A stretch of DNA of 64,000 nucleotides from Falciphora oryzae (taxonomy: Eukaryota > Ascomycota > Sordariomycetes > Magnaporthales > Magnaporthaceae), in NCBI GenBank assembly GCA_000733355.1, contig JNVV01000069.1, positions 1-64,000 of the forward strand, read 5' to 3'. The translations under genes were made by a program, and so were the position numbers. This document shows positions 1-11,095 of this stretch, in pieces. The notes under the pieces were generated by a model. That model had not been told where the DNA came from. It was given only the letters and a program-made list of their open reading frames with translations, and made no database searches. Positions within the stretch are counted from its first letter, which is position 1; every line of letters starts with the position of its first letter.

Positions 1-877
1 AATACCGTTGCCAGCCATTCTCTGCTCTTTTGGCCCAGTTGCGTTGCCGACGTCGTTGTTGAAAGGAGTCGGAGAACGCGGTTCAAACAGGGCCAATTGG
101 CCTGTTAGAACCTGTTGTGCAGCCGGCTCATTTTGGTGGCCCGGAACACCAAAATGGCCGGGTTTCCTTAGCGGCCACTAACAGTGGGTCCGACAGGAAA
201 ATTTTTCGGGAGGAAGGTGAATATTAGCAGCTAAGGACCTCGAGGTCGGACTCCTTTGCGGCTGAAAATGAGTTGCATGGATGCAGGGTTCCTGGAAGAG
301 GGGTCGACTCGCGTTGCGCACATGCCTGCCTCGATCAGGGATCAACTTCCTTTTATATGTGAGAACTACTGCCCGCGGTGCGAGTTCGTCGCATTCAATC
401 TCCCTTCCAGCGCGGCCGACCCTCCAAGTACCCCCATACTGGACCCCATCGCCGAGACACTTGCACCATGGTGCCTCCACACCATGTGATGGTACCGTAC
501 TAAGTTTGTGATGGGACCGTACTTAGTCTTCGAAACGGCCGCCATCACGGCGCCGTCGAGGGTCCCCTCTTTGGTGGCGAGTCATGACAACGGCCACTGT
601 TCGGACCAGAGCGCCACAGGGCGGAGAGCTCCTTTCCCCAGTTCTGGATGGCGGCCTCCTAGCTAGAATTCGGATAGCGCCCCGACCTGTGCCCCAGACT
701 TTTGAGAAATCGAATGATATTTTGGAGTTTGCAGTGCTGGTAAGATTGAGGCGTCGCGACGCATAAAATACCAGACCGAAGCCCCGTTATCACGGCCGCC
801 TCTCTCGGAAGCATGATGCTCTTCTTCAGGACCCAGTCGAGGACAAGACGACCGACGCCCCGAATGCAACCGCGAAG
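1..877. other. Intergenic, no gene recognised
   Basis: No convincing coding region is seen on either strand. The only local structure noticed is an imperfect direct repeat of about 22 bases at 485-527 (TGTGATGGTACCGTAC followed by TGTGATGGGACCGTAC). The stretch ends as the 5' flank of the membrane-protein gene that starts at 878. Confidence 0.5.
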
Positions 878-2002
878 ATGGGCTACCTTATCGGCGACTA
901 CGACTTCACAACCCACGTGGTTACGGCGGCCATCATCGCTGCCTCGTATGTCAACGTGGCCGATCTGAACTGGATCATGTTCTCCCTGTTTAAGACGCGA
1001 CGCAGCGTGTATTTTTGGTCCTTCTTCGCCTCCACTTGGGGTGTTTTCTTTCACCAGCTCGGCTTTTTGCTCCGCGATTTTCAGATTGTGTCCAATGTCG
1101 CCGTCCTCATCGTCATCACCTCGCTGGGCTGGATCGCCATGGTCACCGGCCAGTCTCTCGTTCTCTACTCCCGGCTCCACCTGTTGCTGCACAACCAGAC
1201 CATTTTACGGCTCATTTTGACCATGATAATTGCCAACGCCCTCATCTGCCACGTGCCCATCGTTATCCTCGTTACTGGCAGCTACTTCTCGAGCAACCCG
1301 GGTGCGTGGACAAGCGTGTACCAGGTGTACGAGAAGTTGCAAATTACGCTCTTTTTCCTACAGGAGGTCATCATCTCGGGCGCCTACGTCTGGACCACGC
1401 TCAAAAACTTCCCGCTGCAAAGCCGGATCCACGGCCAAAAGGCGGCCCAAATGCGCCGGCACCTCATCCTGGTCAACCTCTTCATCATCGCCCTCGACAT
1501 TATCGTCTTGGCCATTGGCTATGCCGGCCTCTTCGACGTCCAGACCATCACCAAGGGCTTCCTCTACTCTGTCAAGCTCAAAATCGAGTTCACCATTCTC
1601 AACTCTCTCCGGAGCCTCGCCAAAAGCCCGACGCCGACGGCGGGCAGCCACCCGGACTATGACTATGAGTTGTCGGGGGCCCGGCGCCGCGGCACCCGCC
1701 GCAACGTGACGGCGGCCGAGGACACCGCTCTCGACAGCCCCGCCGGCCCTCATCATCAGCGGACCGACACGCGAGCCGGCTACAGCGCCTACGCCAAGGG
1801 CGTCCCCGCCGGGAGCCAAAAGGACGCCCGCGACGGCATCGTCGTCACCAAGGCCACCGAGGTCACGCACAGGCTTAAGGCCAAGAAGGACGCCGACAGA
1901 ATTGGGGCTAACTCGTCGGGCCTCGATTCCCTCGACGGCACGGTGCCTTGGCCGAGCCCCTCGGTAACATCCCAAACCAGCCTTACGAGACTCACCGTGT
2001 AG
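878..2002 (+). CDS. Seven-TM fungal integral membrane protein (DUF7703-like)
   Basis: This is a single-exon 374-residue protein. Hydrophobic segments lie near residues 14-36, 44-64, 72-98, 108-134, 152-172, 194-218 and more weakly 222-246. A basic and Ser/Thr-rich hydrophilic tail of about 125 residues follows. The short N-terminus leading straight into TM1, the YFWSFF motif at the start of TM2 and the overall plan resemble the fungal DUF7703 integral membrane family; that assignment is from memory of the family and not from a search. No enzyme motif is visible, so the function is unknown; a plasma-membrane or endomembrane location is likely. The start is the first in-frame ATG, and an upstream ATG at 863 is out of frame. 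A short upstream exon cannot be excluded. Confidence 0.75.
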   Translation: MGYLIGDYDFTTHVVTAAIIAASYVNVADLNWIMFSLFKTRRSVYFWSFFASTWGVFFHQLGFLLRDFQIVSNVAVLIVITSLGWIAMVTGQSLVLYSRLHLLLHNQTILRLILTMIIANALICHVPIVILVTGSYFSSNPGAWTSVYQVYEKLQITLFFLQEVIISGAYVWTTLKNFPLQSRIHGQKAAQMRRHLILVNLFIIALDIIVLAIGYAGLFDVQTITKGFLYSVKLKIEFTILNSLRSLAKSPTPTAGSHPDYDYELSGARRRGTRRNVTAAEDTALDSPAGPHHQRTDTRAGYSAYAKGVPAGSQKDARDGIVVTKATEVTHRLKAKKDADRIGANSSGLDSLDGTVPWPSPSVTSQTSLTRLTV

Positions 2003-3749
2003 GCGCCGCCGGCTCCCTTTTGACTCTTGTGGCCCTTTCCGTCTCTATCTTCGGGGCTGAATGCATAGGGGAGCGAGCAACTGTGGGAAACGTTGGGGGC
2101 TCGGTGGTTGGGGTTTGGAAGTTGAACCTTGGAACAAGATTATCGCGCTCGGACAAGGGAAGTCAATATTGGGCTCTCCAAATCCGGAAGCGGCGATTAT
2201 ATTCATTGATCGAAAGGAGAAAGTGCGGCTGACGGAAGCTAACGTATCCCGGGGAGAGCGGGGGAATAAGAGGTGGGTCATCGAATAAGAGGTCCAAGGA
2301 ATCCAGGATGACGCGGAGTCGTCCAACCTTAAAGTCGTAGCTAAACTTTGTAATGGTCGTGGAACCGTTAAATTTTAAATTAGTGCACCCCTGACGGACC
2401 ACCCCCCTGTCGGACCACTTATGCACATCTCATCTCGCCTGGGCATCAACGTGTGACGGTTCCGCCACGAGCCAGGCGTCCAGTGGCACCGCCACAACTG
2501 TGGTGTAGGCGCAAGCGCGCAAGCCACATAGAGGGAACTCGGGACAACTTCAGGCGCGTGTCGCGCCGCCGCGACGAGCGCCTTTTCCTTTCCTTCTCTT
2601 CAGTGTAGAATCTTCGTTCATAGCGCCAATGCAAGGCCACCGCGCCTCCATTAGTCTGGCCGCAACGGTTCCGTTGGGTTACCGGGCGTTCTGTAAAAGT
2701 TGACAAAACTGATTCCGGCTACTGTGACCCAGAGGATATCCCTGGTGGCCCCGACGGGCCTGGATGCTGCTGGTGCGAGGTCTCCCGTACGGCGGACGTA
2801 GGTGATAACCCTGGGCTTTGTGGCTTCGTCCCAATCGTCAACCGGGAGGAAAAGCTCGTAGGACGGATGAGTGCTTAGGAGCTTTTTATTCTTTATCCCG
2901 CATGGAGGTTCTTGCATCAATATAACGTCAATCCCCTGCCCCCAACATAGCTGGAGGAAGGTGGCGGCCGCGTGCCAGCTCTTTTATACGTTGCACTGGG
3001 CGACCGTTATTGCAAACTGAAGCACTTAACCCACAAGGAGCTAAGTGCGGTTAGGATGCTAGGCGCGCGAGCGTACCAAGCGGCAGCAAACAAGGCGGCG
3101 GAAGCCGCCGCTGCTGCCGCTGCTGCCGCGGCAAGCCCGCCAAACGGGCGAACCACTCACCCGGCAACCCCCTCCCTACCGCAGGGTGATACCCGCGACA
3201 TGCTCACCCTCGCTTCACTGCTGTGACCAACTCGGCCCGTCGACGACGGCGCTCCCCGCCAGCGAGGCAATAATCCACACCCCATACCACCATGCGCTCG
3301 CACCCGTACACTCCTCCGCCGCCTTTGCCGGCCGTTCTCGACGGGCTCGCGACTATGCTGCCGAATCGCGCCTCACATCGAGCTGCCGGGCAGCACAACC
3401 CCGCCGACGACACCAAGCTTGACGACCAGTCCAGGGCCGAGTGCGGATTTCGGTCCCACTTTTTCCTGGATTTGCCTTTTGGCTATAAACCTAAACTGGC
3501 ATTAGACGACGATGACAAAAATAGCCCCCGCCTGGAGTTCAGACGGTTAACCAAGGTCGGCCAAGGCGCGTGCGCCCTGGCTGATGTGAACTGACAACAC
3601 GCACACCCCCTGAGCAAAAACCCTGATGTTGCAATCTGCGTCCCTTGGACCAAAAGAAACGAAATTACCACAATGATGAAAAGCGATTGAGATAAGTTCA
3701 GTTTCCAAGCAATCCTCGGTTAGTCGAAACCAAGGCCCAATCCCGGGTG
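2003..3749. other. Intergenic with a degenerate Ala-rich ORF remnant
   Basis: Nothing convincing is seen apart from the remnant at about 2990-3200, described separately. The 3' flank of the seven-TM gene is AT-richer than the gene itself. Confidence 0.4.
2972..3226 (+). pseudogene. Ala-rich repeat-associated ORF remnant, copy 1
   Basis: The readable stretch encodes a segment with the motif GARAYQAA followed by a run of about 14 residues that are nearly all alanine, then a GRTTHP motif. A diverged copy with the same order (GARMYQAA, an Ala/Glu-rich run, GQTTHP) lies on the opposite strand at 14649-14830. The DNA is also related (both contain a GTACCAAGCGGCAG block), so these are two remnants of one dispersed sequence. 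The parent element is not recognised; a transposon-borne ORF is possible. It is probably not a functional gene. Confidence 0.35.
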
Positions 3750-4601
3750 TCACTTGTGCTGCTGGCCTGAAGCGACTTGCGGCGTGTGTTGTTGGCCTTC
3801 AACGTCTTGCGCTGTCGCCGGGTTCGACTTTTCCCACCACTTGCATTTTCTGCGCAGAGAACGACGTAGGTTAAAATGCATACAAAGTGAGTAAACAGTT
3901 TGGAGTCCATCTTACCTGGTAATGGTTTTGATCTTGGGGCCGAGGCTGTAGTACTCCGAGCAAACATACAAGCCCTATCAATCCAAATACATGTCAGTTT
4001 TTAACGATCCACCGGGGTCTGCATCGAAAGAAATGCTGTGAGCTGGCATACCAGGAACGCGCTCATAAGCCAGCAAAAGGAGATAAAGTAGCTGAACGCA
4101 AGAACTACCCTCCATTCCGAACAGCCGAAGTCCGTAATAACCACAGTGCCCTGTGGGAATTCTCTGAATCTGCCCCAGTAATAGGCCCAGTAGCCCTCGT
4201 ACCAGGAAGAAGAGCAAGTCCGTGTACCAGTCTTCTGTATCGGGTTTGGCATTTTGAGTATGAAAAAGTACCTTGAACAAAGTGAAGCCAAAAACGAAGG
4301 GGAGGAGGAGCTTGGGGTTTCTCACGTCTGTGAGGAGGGCGGAGCATATAATCCAGCAGATGAACAGGGCGAAGTCCAAAGGGAAGCAGTAAAACGAATA
4401 CTTCATTGGCGGAAGCAGGACCACGGAGAAGGCCACACTCAAGGAAGCCATGGCTTCGGCGTAGGTTAGTCGAGGGTCCGCAGGGCCATTGACCCGGTTG
4501 AGGACAAAGAAAAACCGGGCAAGAATTCCGAGGATGATACAGGCCGACCCGAACTCGGTGACCCGCAAGCATGCCGACATGACTTTGGAAAAGGTGCCCA
4601 T
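3750..4601 (-). CDS. MARVEL-like four-TM membrane protein, four exons
   Basis: The proposed exons on the minus strand are 4601-4326, 4234-4052, 3974-3916 and 3849-3750. The introns are 91, 77 and 66 bp, each GT...AG, and the second has a clear CTGAC branch point. The joined CDS is 618 bp (205 residues) with phases 0, 0 and 2. The protein has an N-terminal MGTFSKV, TM segments near residues 10-30, 45-62, 68-88 and 125-150, and an aromatic YWAYYWGRF stretch before the last TM. This layout is typical of fungal MARVEL/MARVEL-like membrane proteins. The short polar tail contains KCKWWEK. The start is the ATG at 4601; the longer in-frame reading upstream begins with TTG and is not preferred. The function is unknown; MARVEL proteins are generally linked to membrane apposition and plasma-membrane domains. 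Confidence 0.72.
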
Positions 4602-5748
4602 GGTGGACGACAAGGTGAGGTGTGTATTTTATGCCTGTTCGATCCCAGCGCAAACGTACAAAAGCTCGGGATTTGTCGGTGGTGTATCTGGTGTTAATGT
4701 CCTTTGAAGGAAGTCATCGGAGGCAGAAATGAAGTCAGAGAAATCTGCAAAAGTGTACGACTTAATATCCATCATCGCACTGCACTTTTATCTCTCCCCA
4801 CCCGCCAGCATCGTCTCCGTACGACACAGCAGCTTTCACATGCGCTGCCTGAAGGTGTCCCCGCGATGGAACGTTAAAATCTCTCGTGTATCTATTTTGC
4901 CGATGCGGTCGACGCCATCCATCCCAGACTCACAGGGTGGGATTCGTCGGACTGCCGAGTGGCATCTGGCTAGCCCTTAACGGCACTGTATCACGTAACA
5001 GAATCACAAGCCTCCAAGGAGCAGGTGCGCGACCGGTCACCGTGACGCAAAGGGCTTCCAACGAGCGCTGTATTATGGTTGGCTACTCTGGCGTTCCATA
5101 TTTCATTGCAAGGCAATGAGAGCGCCCGCACTCTCTGAGCGGGGTTTCACTGCATGGTGGGCAGCCAGTATCCTTTATAGAAAGTTCTGTTCTTCAACCA
5201 CAACCGCACACCCGCAAGCATGTGAATACCGAACTAGCAATATCGCGAACCAATGGGAATCCGCTCCGTAGTCTCCTTGGCCTTTGCCACGACATCGCGA
5301 CGTCACGACACCACGACAAGCAATCTTATGCTCACCACAGTATCGCGCCAGCCGCGTCAATCCAGCTTGGCCTGCACCAGATACCCAAATGGCGTACCTG
5401 GTTTCTTCCTTCTTTAACTCTGTGGGCTGCACATGCCTGGTGATTAACTCCGTGGGCGACTCCCTAAATTAGTGATGACCATGACAGCTTATTGCCAAGG
5501 AGTAGATGTCTAGCACAAGAAACGATCTCGATAATGGCTCCCTGTGATTTATCCAGCCATTCACTCCGTTTTGCCGCTATAAATTCCCCAGTGTAGCACC
5601 CTATGCCTTGTGAATTGGGATCTCGCCCTTTCTGCAAAAGGAATCATCCCATGCGACAAATCGTGTCCTTCCAAGCCGCCTGTTCGCCAGCCAAACCCGC
5701 CAGCTGCCAGCACCGCCTTCTTGCATCCGCCGCTTAGCCAGGGAAAAC
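4602..5748. other. Intergenic
   Basis: No gene is recognised. This is the shared 5' region of two divergently transcribed genes (minus from 4601, plus from 5749). A TATAAAT sequence at 5578-5584 lies about 170 bases before the plus-strand start. Confidence 0.45.
5578..5584 (+). promoter_or_regulatory. TATA-like box upstream of the 5749 gene
   Basis: TATAAAT lies 165-171 bases upstream of the ATG at 5749. Its position suits a fungal core promoter, but there is no transcript evidence. Confidence 0.3.
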
Positions 5749-6194
5749 ATGAGCGCCAGGGAAATAACGGTCATTGTGCTCAACCACACGAACGAGGAGC
5801 TAAGTCTTGACAACGGCTCCCGGCGGCTCGACCGGGGGGAATGGCTTGCTCTCGACTCGCTGCCGCCCGAGGAGATCCCGCCGGGCGAGAGCGGTATGTG
5901 GCGCTGCAAGACGCACGGCCTTAATGGAATCGACGGATCCGTTGCCTACCGGGTCGTTGGAGGTAATCCGTCCGAGGGGGTCACCTTCACGTGGAAGGCC
6001 CATTATATCGGACCCAACAAATTCAGCCAAGCGAGCAATGTGGACGGGTATCAAATCAGAATTTTGGGAGGAGAGGGCAAGCACGCCGTTGCCGTCTTCA
6101 TCTTCGGTAAGTTCAGCCTCGAGTGTTCCACGGGCCTGGGATCAGGGTCTATCCTAACACACTAGCCCGAATAGAGCCAGAGAATCGGGCATAG
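5749..6194 (+). CDS. Small ET79/aegerolysin-class beta-sandwich protein
   Basis: Two exons are proposed, 5749-6106 and 6166-6194, split by a 59-bp intron (GTAAGT donor, CTAAC branch point, CACTAG end). They give a 128-residue protein that ends nine residues after the junction. It has no signal peptide. The pattern is an N-terminal beta strand with NHTNEEL, an IPPGE turn, a central GIDGSVAYRV strand, a WKAHYIGPNKF segment and a terminal hydrophobic strand. This matches the order seen in the 'crystal protein ET79' and aegerolysin-like proteins of fungi and bacteria. Those are small membrane-binding or cytolytic proteins, but many fungal members have no tested activity. The family call rests on motif order only. 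The ATG context is good (AAAACATGAG). Confidence 0.6.
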
Positions 6195-7020
6195 AGCCGC
6201 AGGAGTGCGTCAAGGGCTGGATTCCACCGACGGCTGGATTCCACCCAGGGCTGGATTCTGGTGCGGGGTCGGGTATCGAGACGAGCTAGGCGTGGTAGGC
6301 TTCTAAGCAGTCTGGTCGACTAGGCATATCACATGCCGCGAGTTAGCGGAAATCATCCCTTTTCCTTCCTCTCGTTTAGTGTTGCGAGGTTTGCTACATG
6401 TTGGCAGCCCACTGGCCGCCACCCTTTAACCCTGGCGACTGCATGGACCGTAGTACACTTAGATTGCTATGCGAATGGGGAGACTTATTCAGTAGCGTGA
6501 TCCAGGCCCGGCCACGATCGATTCACAATTACGGATTCGTGACGATTTCGTGACGATTTCTTTCACCGGTGATCTATTATTAGTCAATCCATTGCCAAAG
6601 GAATGGTCTCGACCTACTAAACATGCAAGCCGGTACACCTTCGCATATGGGCTGGAGCGAATTGGATGGCAACCACGGCAGATATGATTTGCTCCCCAGA
6701 TCATTCCGTAGCCCCTCCGGAAGCAATCCTCACTTACCCAGGGCGGCAAGCTACGTAGGTTATCACAAAAGGCAATTGGCCAAGGTGTGCCCTGACCACA
6801 TTGGTTGTGGTGGCGCCCCCGACTTCCGCGAACATATACAACATGTTGGAGGTGTAGGCTTGCAGCAGCAAACAATGGATAATGACAGTCCCACGGCACC
6901 ACGGAAGCGCGTCGAAATTGTGGCATCAAACTAAAAGGACACTGGATCCAGTTCGTGTGCTCAAGGTACTCTTTCATCGTGACTTCATTCCACCACCGCT
7001 TCAACTACCCGTATTCAGCA
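6195..7020. other. Intergenic
   Basis: No gene is recognised. There is a short direct duplication at 6215-6260 (three near-copies of GGCTGGATTC) and a repeated GTGACGATTTC at 6539-6559. The right end is the promoter side of the phospholipase gene. Confidence 0.4.
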
Positions 7021-9095
7021 ATGTTGAAATATCGATTGTGCTGGACGTGGATGCTCTTCGCCCATTTTCAAATCCAGGTTGCCTTGTCGGCTGGGATGGG
7101 TCGGACGCTGGAGCGAAGAGCGGAGGCAAATGCCCCGAATGGGTACGCACCGGCACCCGTCCCTTGTCCGGCAACGCCGCCGGCTATCCGGAGCGCGACC
7201 GCGTTGTCGCCACAAGAGACGTCTTGGCTTCAGCGGAGGCAAAACTACACCGTTCCTGCCCTGCTGGCCTTTGTTAACAGGGCAAATATAACGGGTCTTG
7301 ATGCCGGGTCGTATTTGGACAAAATAGTGAAAGAAGGCGCAAGGGTACCAAAAATTGGCGTTGCCGTTTCTGGCGGAGGGTACCGGGCGTTGATGAATGG
7401 TGCTGGTGCTATTGCGGCATTGGACAGCCGGACAGCGAATTCCACGAGCCCGGGCCAGCTAGGGGGTCTCCTCCAGGCGACAACATACCTGACCGGGCTG
7501 TCGGGAGGCAGCTGGGTTGTGGGAAGCTTGTATGTTCAGAACTTCACTACGGTGGAGTCGATCGTTCATGCTACGGGCGGTTTCCTTAGCACCCTTTGGC
7601 AGTTCGACGACTCCATTATCGAAGGTAAGGTCTGCCCCTTACACGAAGTAGCTATAGGTGGCGCCTGCATTGAGATTAATCGCTGACTTTGGAAGAAAGG
7701 ACCGGCAAGTTTGCGTCCCGGCGAGTATTACCGTCAACTTCAGCAGGACGTCGATGCCAAGGTCAACTCGGGCTATAACAAGACCATCACGGATTACTGG
7801 GGCAGAGCGCTGTCGTACCAACTCGTCAACTCTACTGACGGGGGACCAGGTAAATGTTCCAAAGTGAGACAGCCTGGCCGAGAACTGCCGAAGTTGACAA
7901 GAACACACAACCCCCATTAGCCTACACCTTCTCGTCCGTCGCCAACGATGTCGAGTTCAAAGAGGCAAAGGCGCCTATGCCCATCATCGTGGCCGTAGAG
8001 AGACCGTCAGGCCAGCTCCTGATACCGAAGAACTCCACGGTTTTTGAGTTCAATCCCTGGGAAATAGGGTCCTTCGACCGGGAAATCTCCGCATTTGCGC
8101 CCTTGCAGTACGTCGGCTCGAAGTTCAGCAATGGCGTCCTCCCCACAAACGAGAGGTGTGTCGCTGGTGTCGACAATGCAGGTTTCGTCATGGGGACTTC
8201 GTCTTCACTCTTCAACCAAGCCTTCCTTCAGATCCAGAAGGCATCCAACGTACCCGATTTCTTGCTCGTGTCCATAAACGGGACACTGGAGCGGATTGGC
8301 CAGGAGAATAGGGACATCGCAAGCTGGCCAAACCCCTTCTATCACTACAACGTCGTCTCCAACCCGAACTCGAACTCTACTGTTTTGACGCTGGTGGATG
8401 GCGGCGAGGACCTCCAGAACATCCCATTGCACCCGCTGATCATACCGCTTCGGGAAGTTGATGTCATCCTGGCAGTTGACAGCTCTGCCGACACCGCAAC
8501 TTCGTGGCCAAACGGAACCGCTCTGGTGGCAACGTATGAACGGTCGGTCAGCAAACACTCGAGCAGCGGCAATAACAGCATCTTCCCTCCTGTCCCAGAC
8601 CAGAACACGTTTGTCAATCTCGAGCTCAACAAGCGCCCCACGTTCTTCGGCTGCTATATGGAGGGGAACGGCTCGATCTCCCCTCCCCCTCCACTGATCG
8701 TCTACCTCCCCAACGCCCCGTACACCTACTATTCGAATGTTTCCACCTTCGACCTTGAGCACACCAACCAGGAGCGGGACGACATCATTCGAAACGGCTA
8801 CAACACGGTGACCTTGGGTAATGCAACGGTCGACCCAGACTGGCCAGCATGCCTGAGCTGCGCAGTGCTGTCGAGGAGCTTCGCTCGGACGCAAACCCAA
8901 CCTCCACGCGTCTGCGTCGATTGCTTCGACAGGTATTGCTGGAACGGCACGCTGAACTCTACGACGCCGACTCAATACGCACCGACACAAATCATCATCA
9001 AAGCTAGCGCCGCCGAGCTGGCGACTGCCTCCACGCCTGCTCCACTATCTGTCTTTTTTGCTTTTTGTACGGTAATGCTGTTCCTGGCCTGCTAA
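7021..9095 (+). CDS. Lysophospholipase / phospholipase B, secreted
   Basis: The exons 7021-7624, 7700-7849 and 7921-9095 (introns of 75 and 71 bp) give 642 residues, in the normal range for fungal phospholipase B. Such enzymes remove acyl chains from phospholipids and lysophospholipids at the cell surface or outside the cell. The N-terminus [16 protein letters not shown] is a signal peptide. The cPLA2-like catalytic domain shows the oxyanion SGGGYRA loop (about residue 117), the nucleophile serine in GLSGGSW (about residue 161) and the catalytic aspartate in [10 protein letters not shown] (about residue 411). There are many N-glycosylation sequons. The C-terminus ends in a hydrophobic stretch after a Ser/Thr/Ala/Pro region, consistent with GPI anchoring. 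The start chosen is the ATG that opens the signal peptide; an in-frame ATG at 6955 would put extra residues in front of it. Confidence 0.93.
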
Positions 9096-9191
9096 GGGGC
9101 AAAAATGTGCAGTTCGGAACCCCAGGACCAGGCAAAAGTGCTTTATGTACGGCCAGGCCAGACGGAAACTTCAAGGGCGTGTTTGATACTA

Positions 9192-9631
9192 ACGTGGTTC
9201 ATCAGCGAGCGACACACATCACCGAGCGACACACTTGCAAAATGCATATTAAACAGCGCTTTTTTTCAACCAAATAACTCGCTCAATTTACAACCAAATT
9301 GTACTAAAATTTACATAAAGATATTTAACTATATAAAGAAATTAATATATTTTTTTCGGATTTTTATTATTACCTCATTATGGTGAGTTTTAAACACTGT
9401 ATAAAATACTGTGCACTTTTTCCAATTTTGTCGAACTAACCCTAATAAAGTAATAATAAAAATCCGAAAAAAATATATTAATTTCTTTATATAGTTAAAT
9501 ATCTTTATGTAAATTTTGGTACAATTCGGTTGTAAATTAAGCGAGTTATTTGGTTGAAAAAAAGCGCTGTTTAATATGCATTTTGCAAGTGTGTCGCTCG
9601 GTGATGTGTGTCGCTCGCTGATGAACCACGT
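9192..9631. mobile_element. Palindromic MITE, copy 1 (ACGTGGTTCATC ends, TA target)
   Basis: A 440-bp element whose two halves are near-perfect reverse complements. It starts ACGTGGTTCATC and ends with the reverse complement, and it is flanked by TA on both sides (9190-9191 and 9632-9633). Each end carries two direct copies of a GAGCGACACAC-type motif. The centre contains CACTGTATAAAATACTGTG. The TA duplication suggests mobilisation by a Tc1/mariner-class transposase. It lies between the phospholipase and ankyrin genes. Related copies are at 18568, 39873, 40175, 40823 and 41389. Confidence 0.88.
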
Positions 9632-9814
9632 TAATGGTTTTTTGGTTTTTGTAACAAACTTGCCTCGTGGAGACGGTCCAGTTTTACCCGAAAGTATCTC
9701 CGGGGCTACGCAAGGGGTGCACGTACCCAATACCACCTTGAAAAGGTGACAGCATGGACACGGTTCGCTGCCCTGGTTGGAATAGTACTTGTAGCGAGTC
9801 AAATTTTTAAGCTT

Positions 9815-10665
9815 TTAAACTTTTGCCTCGATCAGCTTCTCGAGAACTCGGACGTCGTGCCGCGAGTCGGTCCCAAGGTGGTGGATCATCTCGAGCAGAC
9901 GATTCCTCCCATCCTTGTTCCTGGCCTCCAAGTCTGCACCCTGCTTTGCGAGGGCCTCAACCGCGGCCACGCTGTTCGGGTTGGCGAGGTTGGAGGGGCG
10001 TGTTGCCGCGCTTCGTCCGCGCGTTGGGGTCCACCCTGCCTCCAGCAAGATCTCGACTATGTACTGCGAGGTCCGGTCGCTGCTGTCAAAGTCCCAGTCG
10101 TGGTAGCCCTTCTTCTGCCCCAGGGCGATATGGAGTGGGGTTAGATGCAACCCGTTCCTGGCGTCGATGGTTGCGCGGATGTCGACGCCGTGGGCCAGGA
10201 GGAGCCGCAGGCACTGCCGCGCGTTGTTCTTGTCCGCCTCCGAGTGCAGGTGAGTTGCATGCTCAAACCCGTCGAAGCGGTTCATGGCCGTGGGGCCGCG
10301 ATCGATCTTGGTGTCGCCTGCTTCGGCAGACCAGAGCTCGTAAGAGTCCTGTGGTTTGCATCTCTTGTTGACGTCGGCCCCGTGATTGAGAAGGATCCTG
10401 ATCTGCTCGTACCTGTGGTGCTGCGCGGCCTTGTACAGCGCCGTCTTGCCCTCCACGGCACTGTTGACGTCGGCAAGGCCGATCTTCAAGATGGCCTCTA
10501 GGTGCTCCGTTATGGTGACAAGATGGAGACACTCGATAGCGTCATCCGCTGTGATGAAGGGGGAGAAAAGGCGGAAGATCCTGGTGTTGTGGCTCCTGAG
10601 GGCGAAACAGAGAGCCGTGTGACCAACGTCAGGCGGGCCATAGTGGGCGGCCCCGGAGTTGTTTT
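9815..10665 (-). CDS. Ankyrin-repeat protein, 5' end unresolved
   Basis: The frame ending at 9815 reads continuously for about 280 residues. It contains ankyrin-type units, including GKTALYKAAQHH...ILLNHGADVN, HLTPLHIALGQ...ILLEAGW and AAVEALAKQGADLEARNKDGRN. Upstream, the same frame continues through HTALCFALRSHN to a stop near 10668. A candidate first exon (ATG at 10758, GTAAGT donor at 10723, acceptor ending at 10677) does not join in frame: it produces an immediate stop. Either the model is wrong or there is a one-base frameshift, so the real start is unknown. Fungal ankyrin proteins of this size are often standalone and of unknown function. The copy-1 MITE lies about 180 bp beyond its stop codon. 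Confidence 0.6.
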
Positions 10666-11087
10666 TGGTCCGTCAACTGTATTGTGCATGTCAAATCCAG
10701 CCAATAATTACCTGGCTACTTACCTAGCGTCGAGGGCATGAGGAGGCAAGGGGTTCATGTTGCGTAGTTAGAAAGGGGACCTGTTTGCCGCGGGGTCCGC
10801 CCACATCAACTGGAGCGGCAGGCAACACGTGTGGAGCGACGGAAAACGCAGGACACGAACTGAGAATTTGAGCCTTGTGGCTTTTTTTTTTTTTTTTTTT
10901 TTTTTTGCTTTTTTAGTATTACAACCGGAATTTTGGTGCGCCCTAATTTTTCGAGCCAAAGGCTGTACTATCCTCGCTGAAGACGGTTATAAGTCTTCGT
11001 CTCGGCCGTTTCTCCATGCCAAACATCTGCGTCGCTGGTCTGTCTCGCCCCCCTGCGGCGTCCTAATCATACCGTATCTTCAACGCT
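10666..11087. other. Intergenic with poly-T tract
   Basis: Apart from the possible first exon of the ankyrin gene near 10724-10758, no gene is seen. A run of about 26 T lies near 10881-10906. The right end contains the ancestral stop codon (11067-11069) of the rhodopsin-like gene. Confidence 0.4.
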
Positions 11088-11095
11088 TTTCTGAT

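Noticed and set aside
10510..10741. Candidate first exon and alternative frame of the ankyrin gene
   Set aside because: The splice model gives a stop or a non-ankyrin frame, so it was not included in the gene call.
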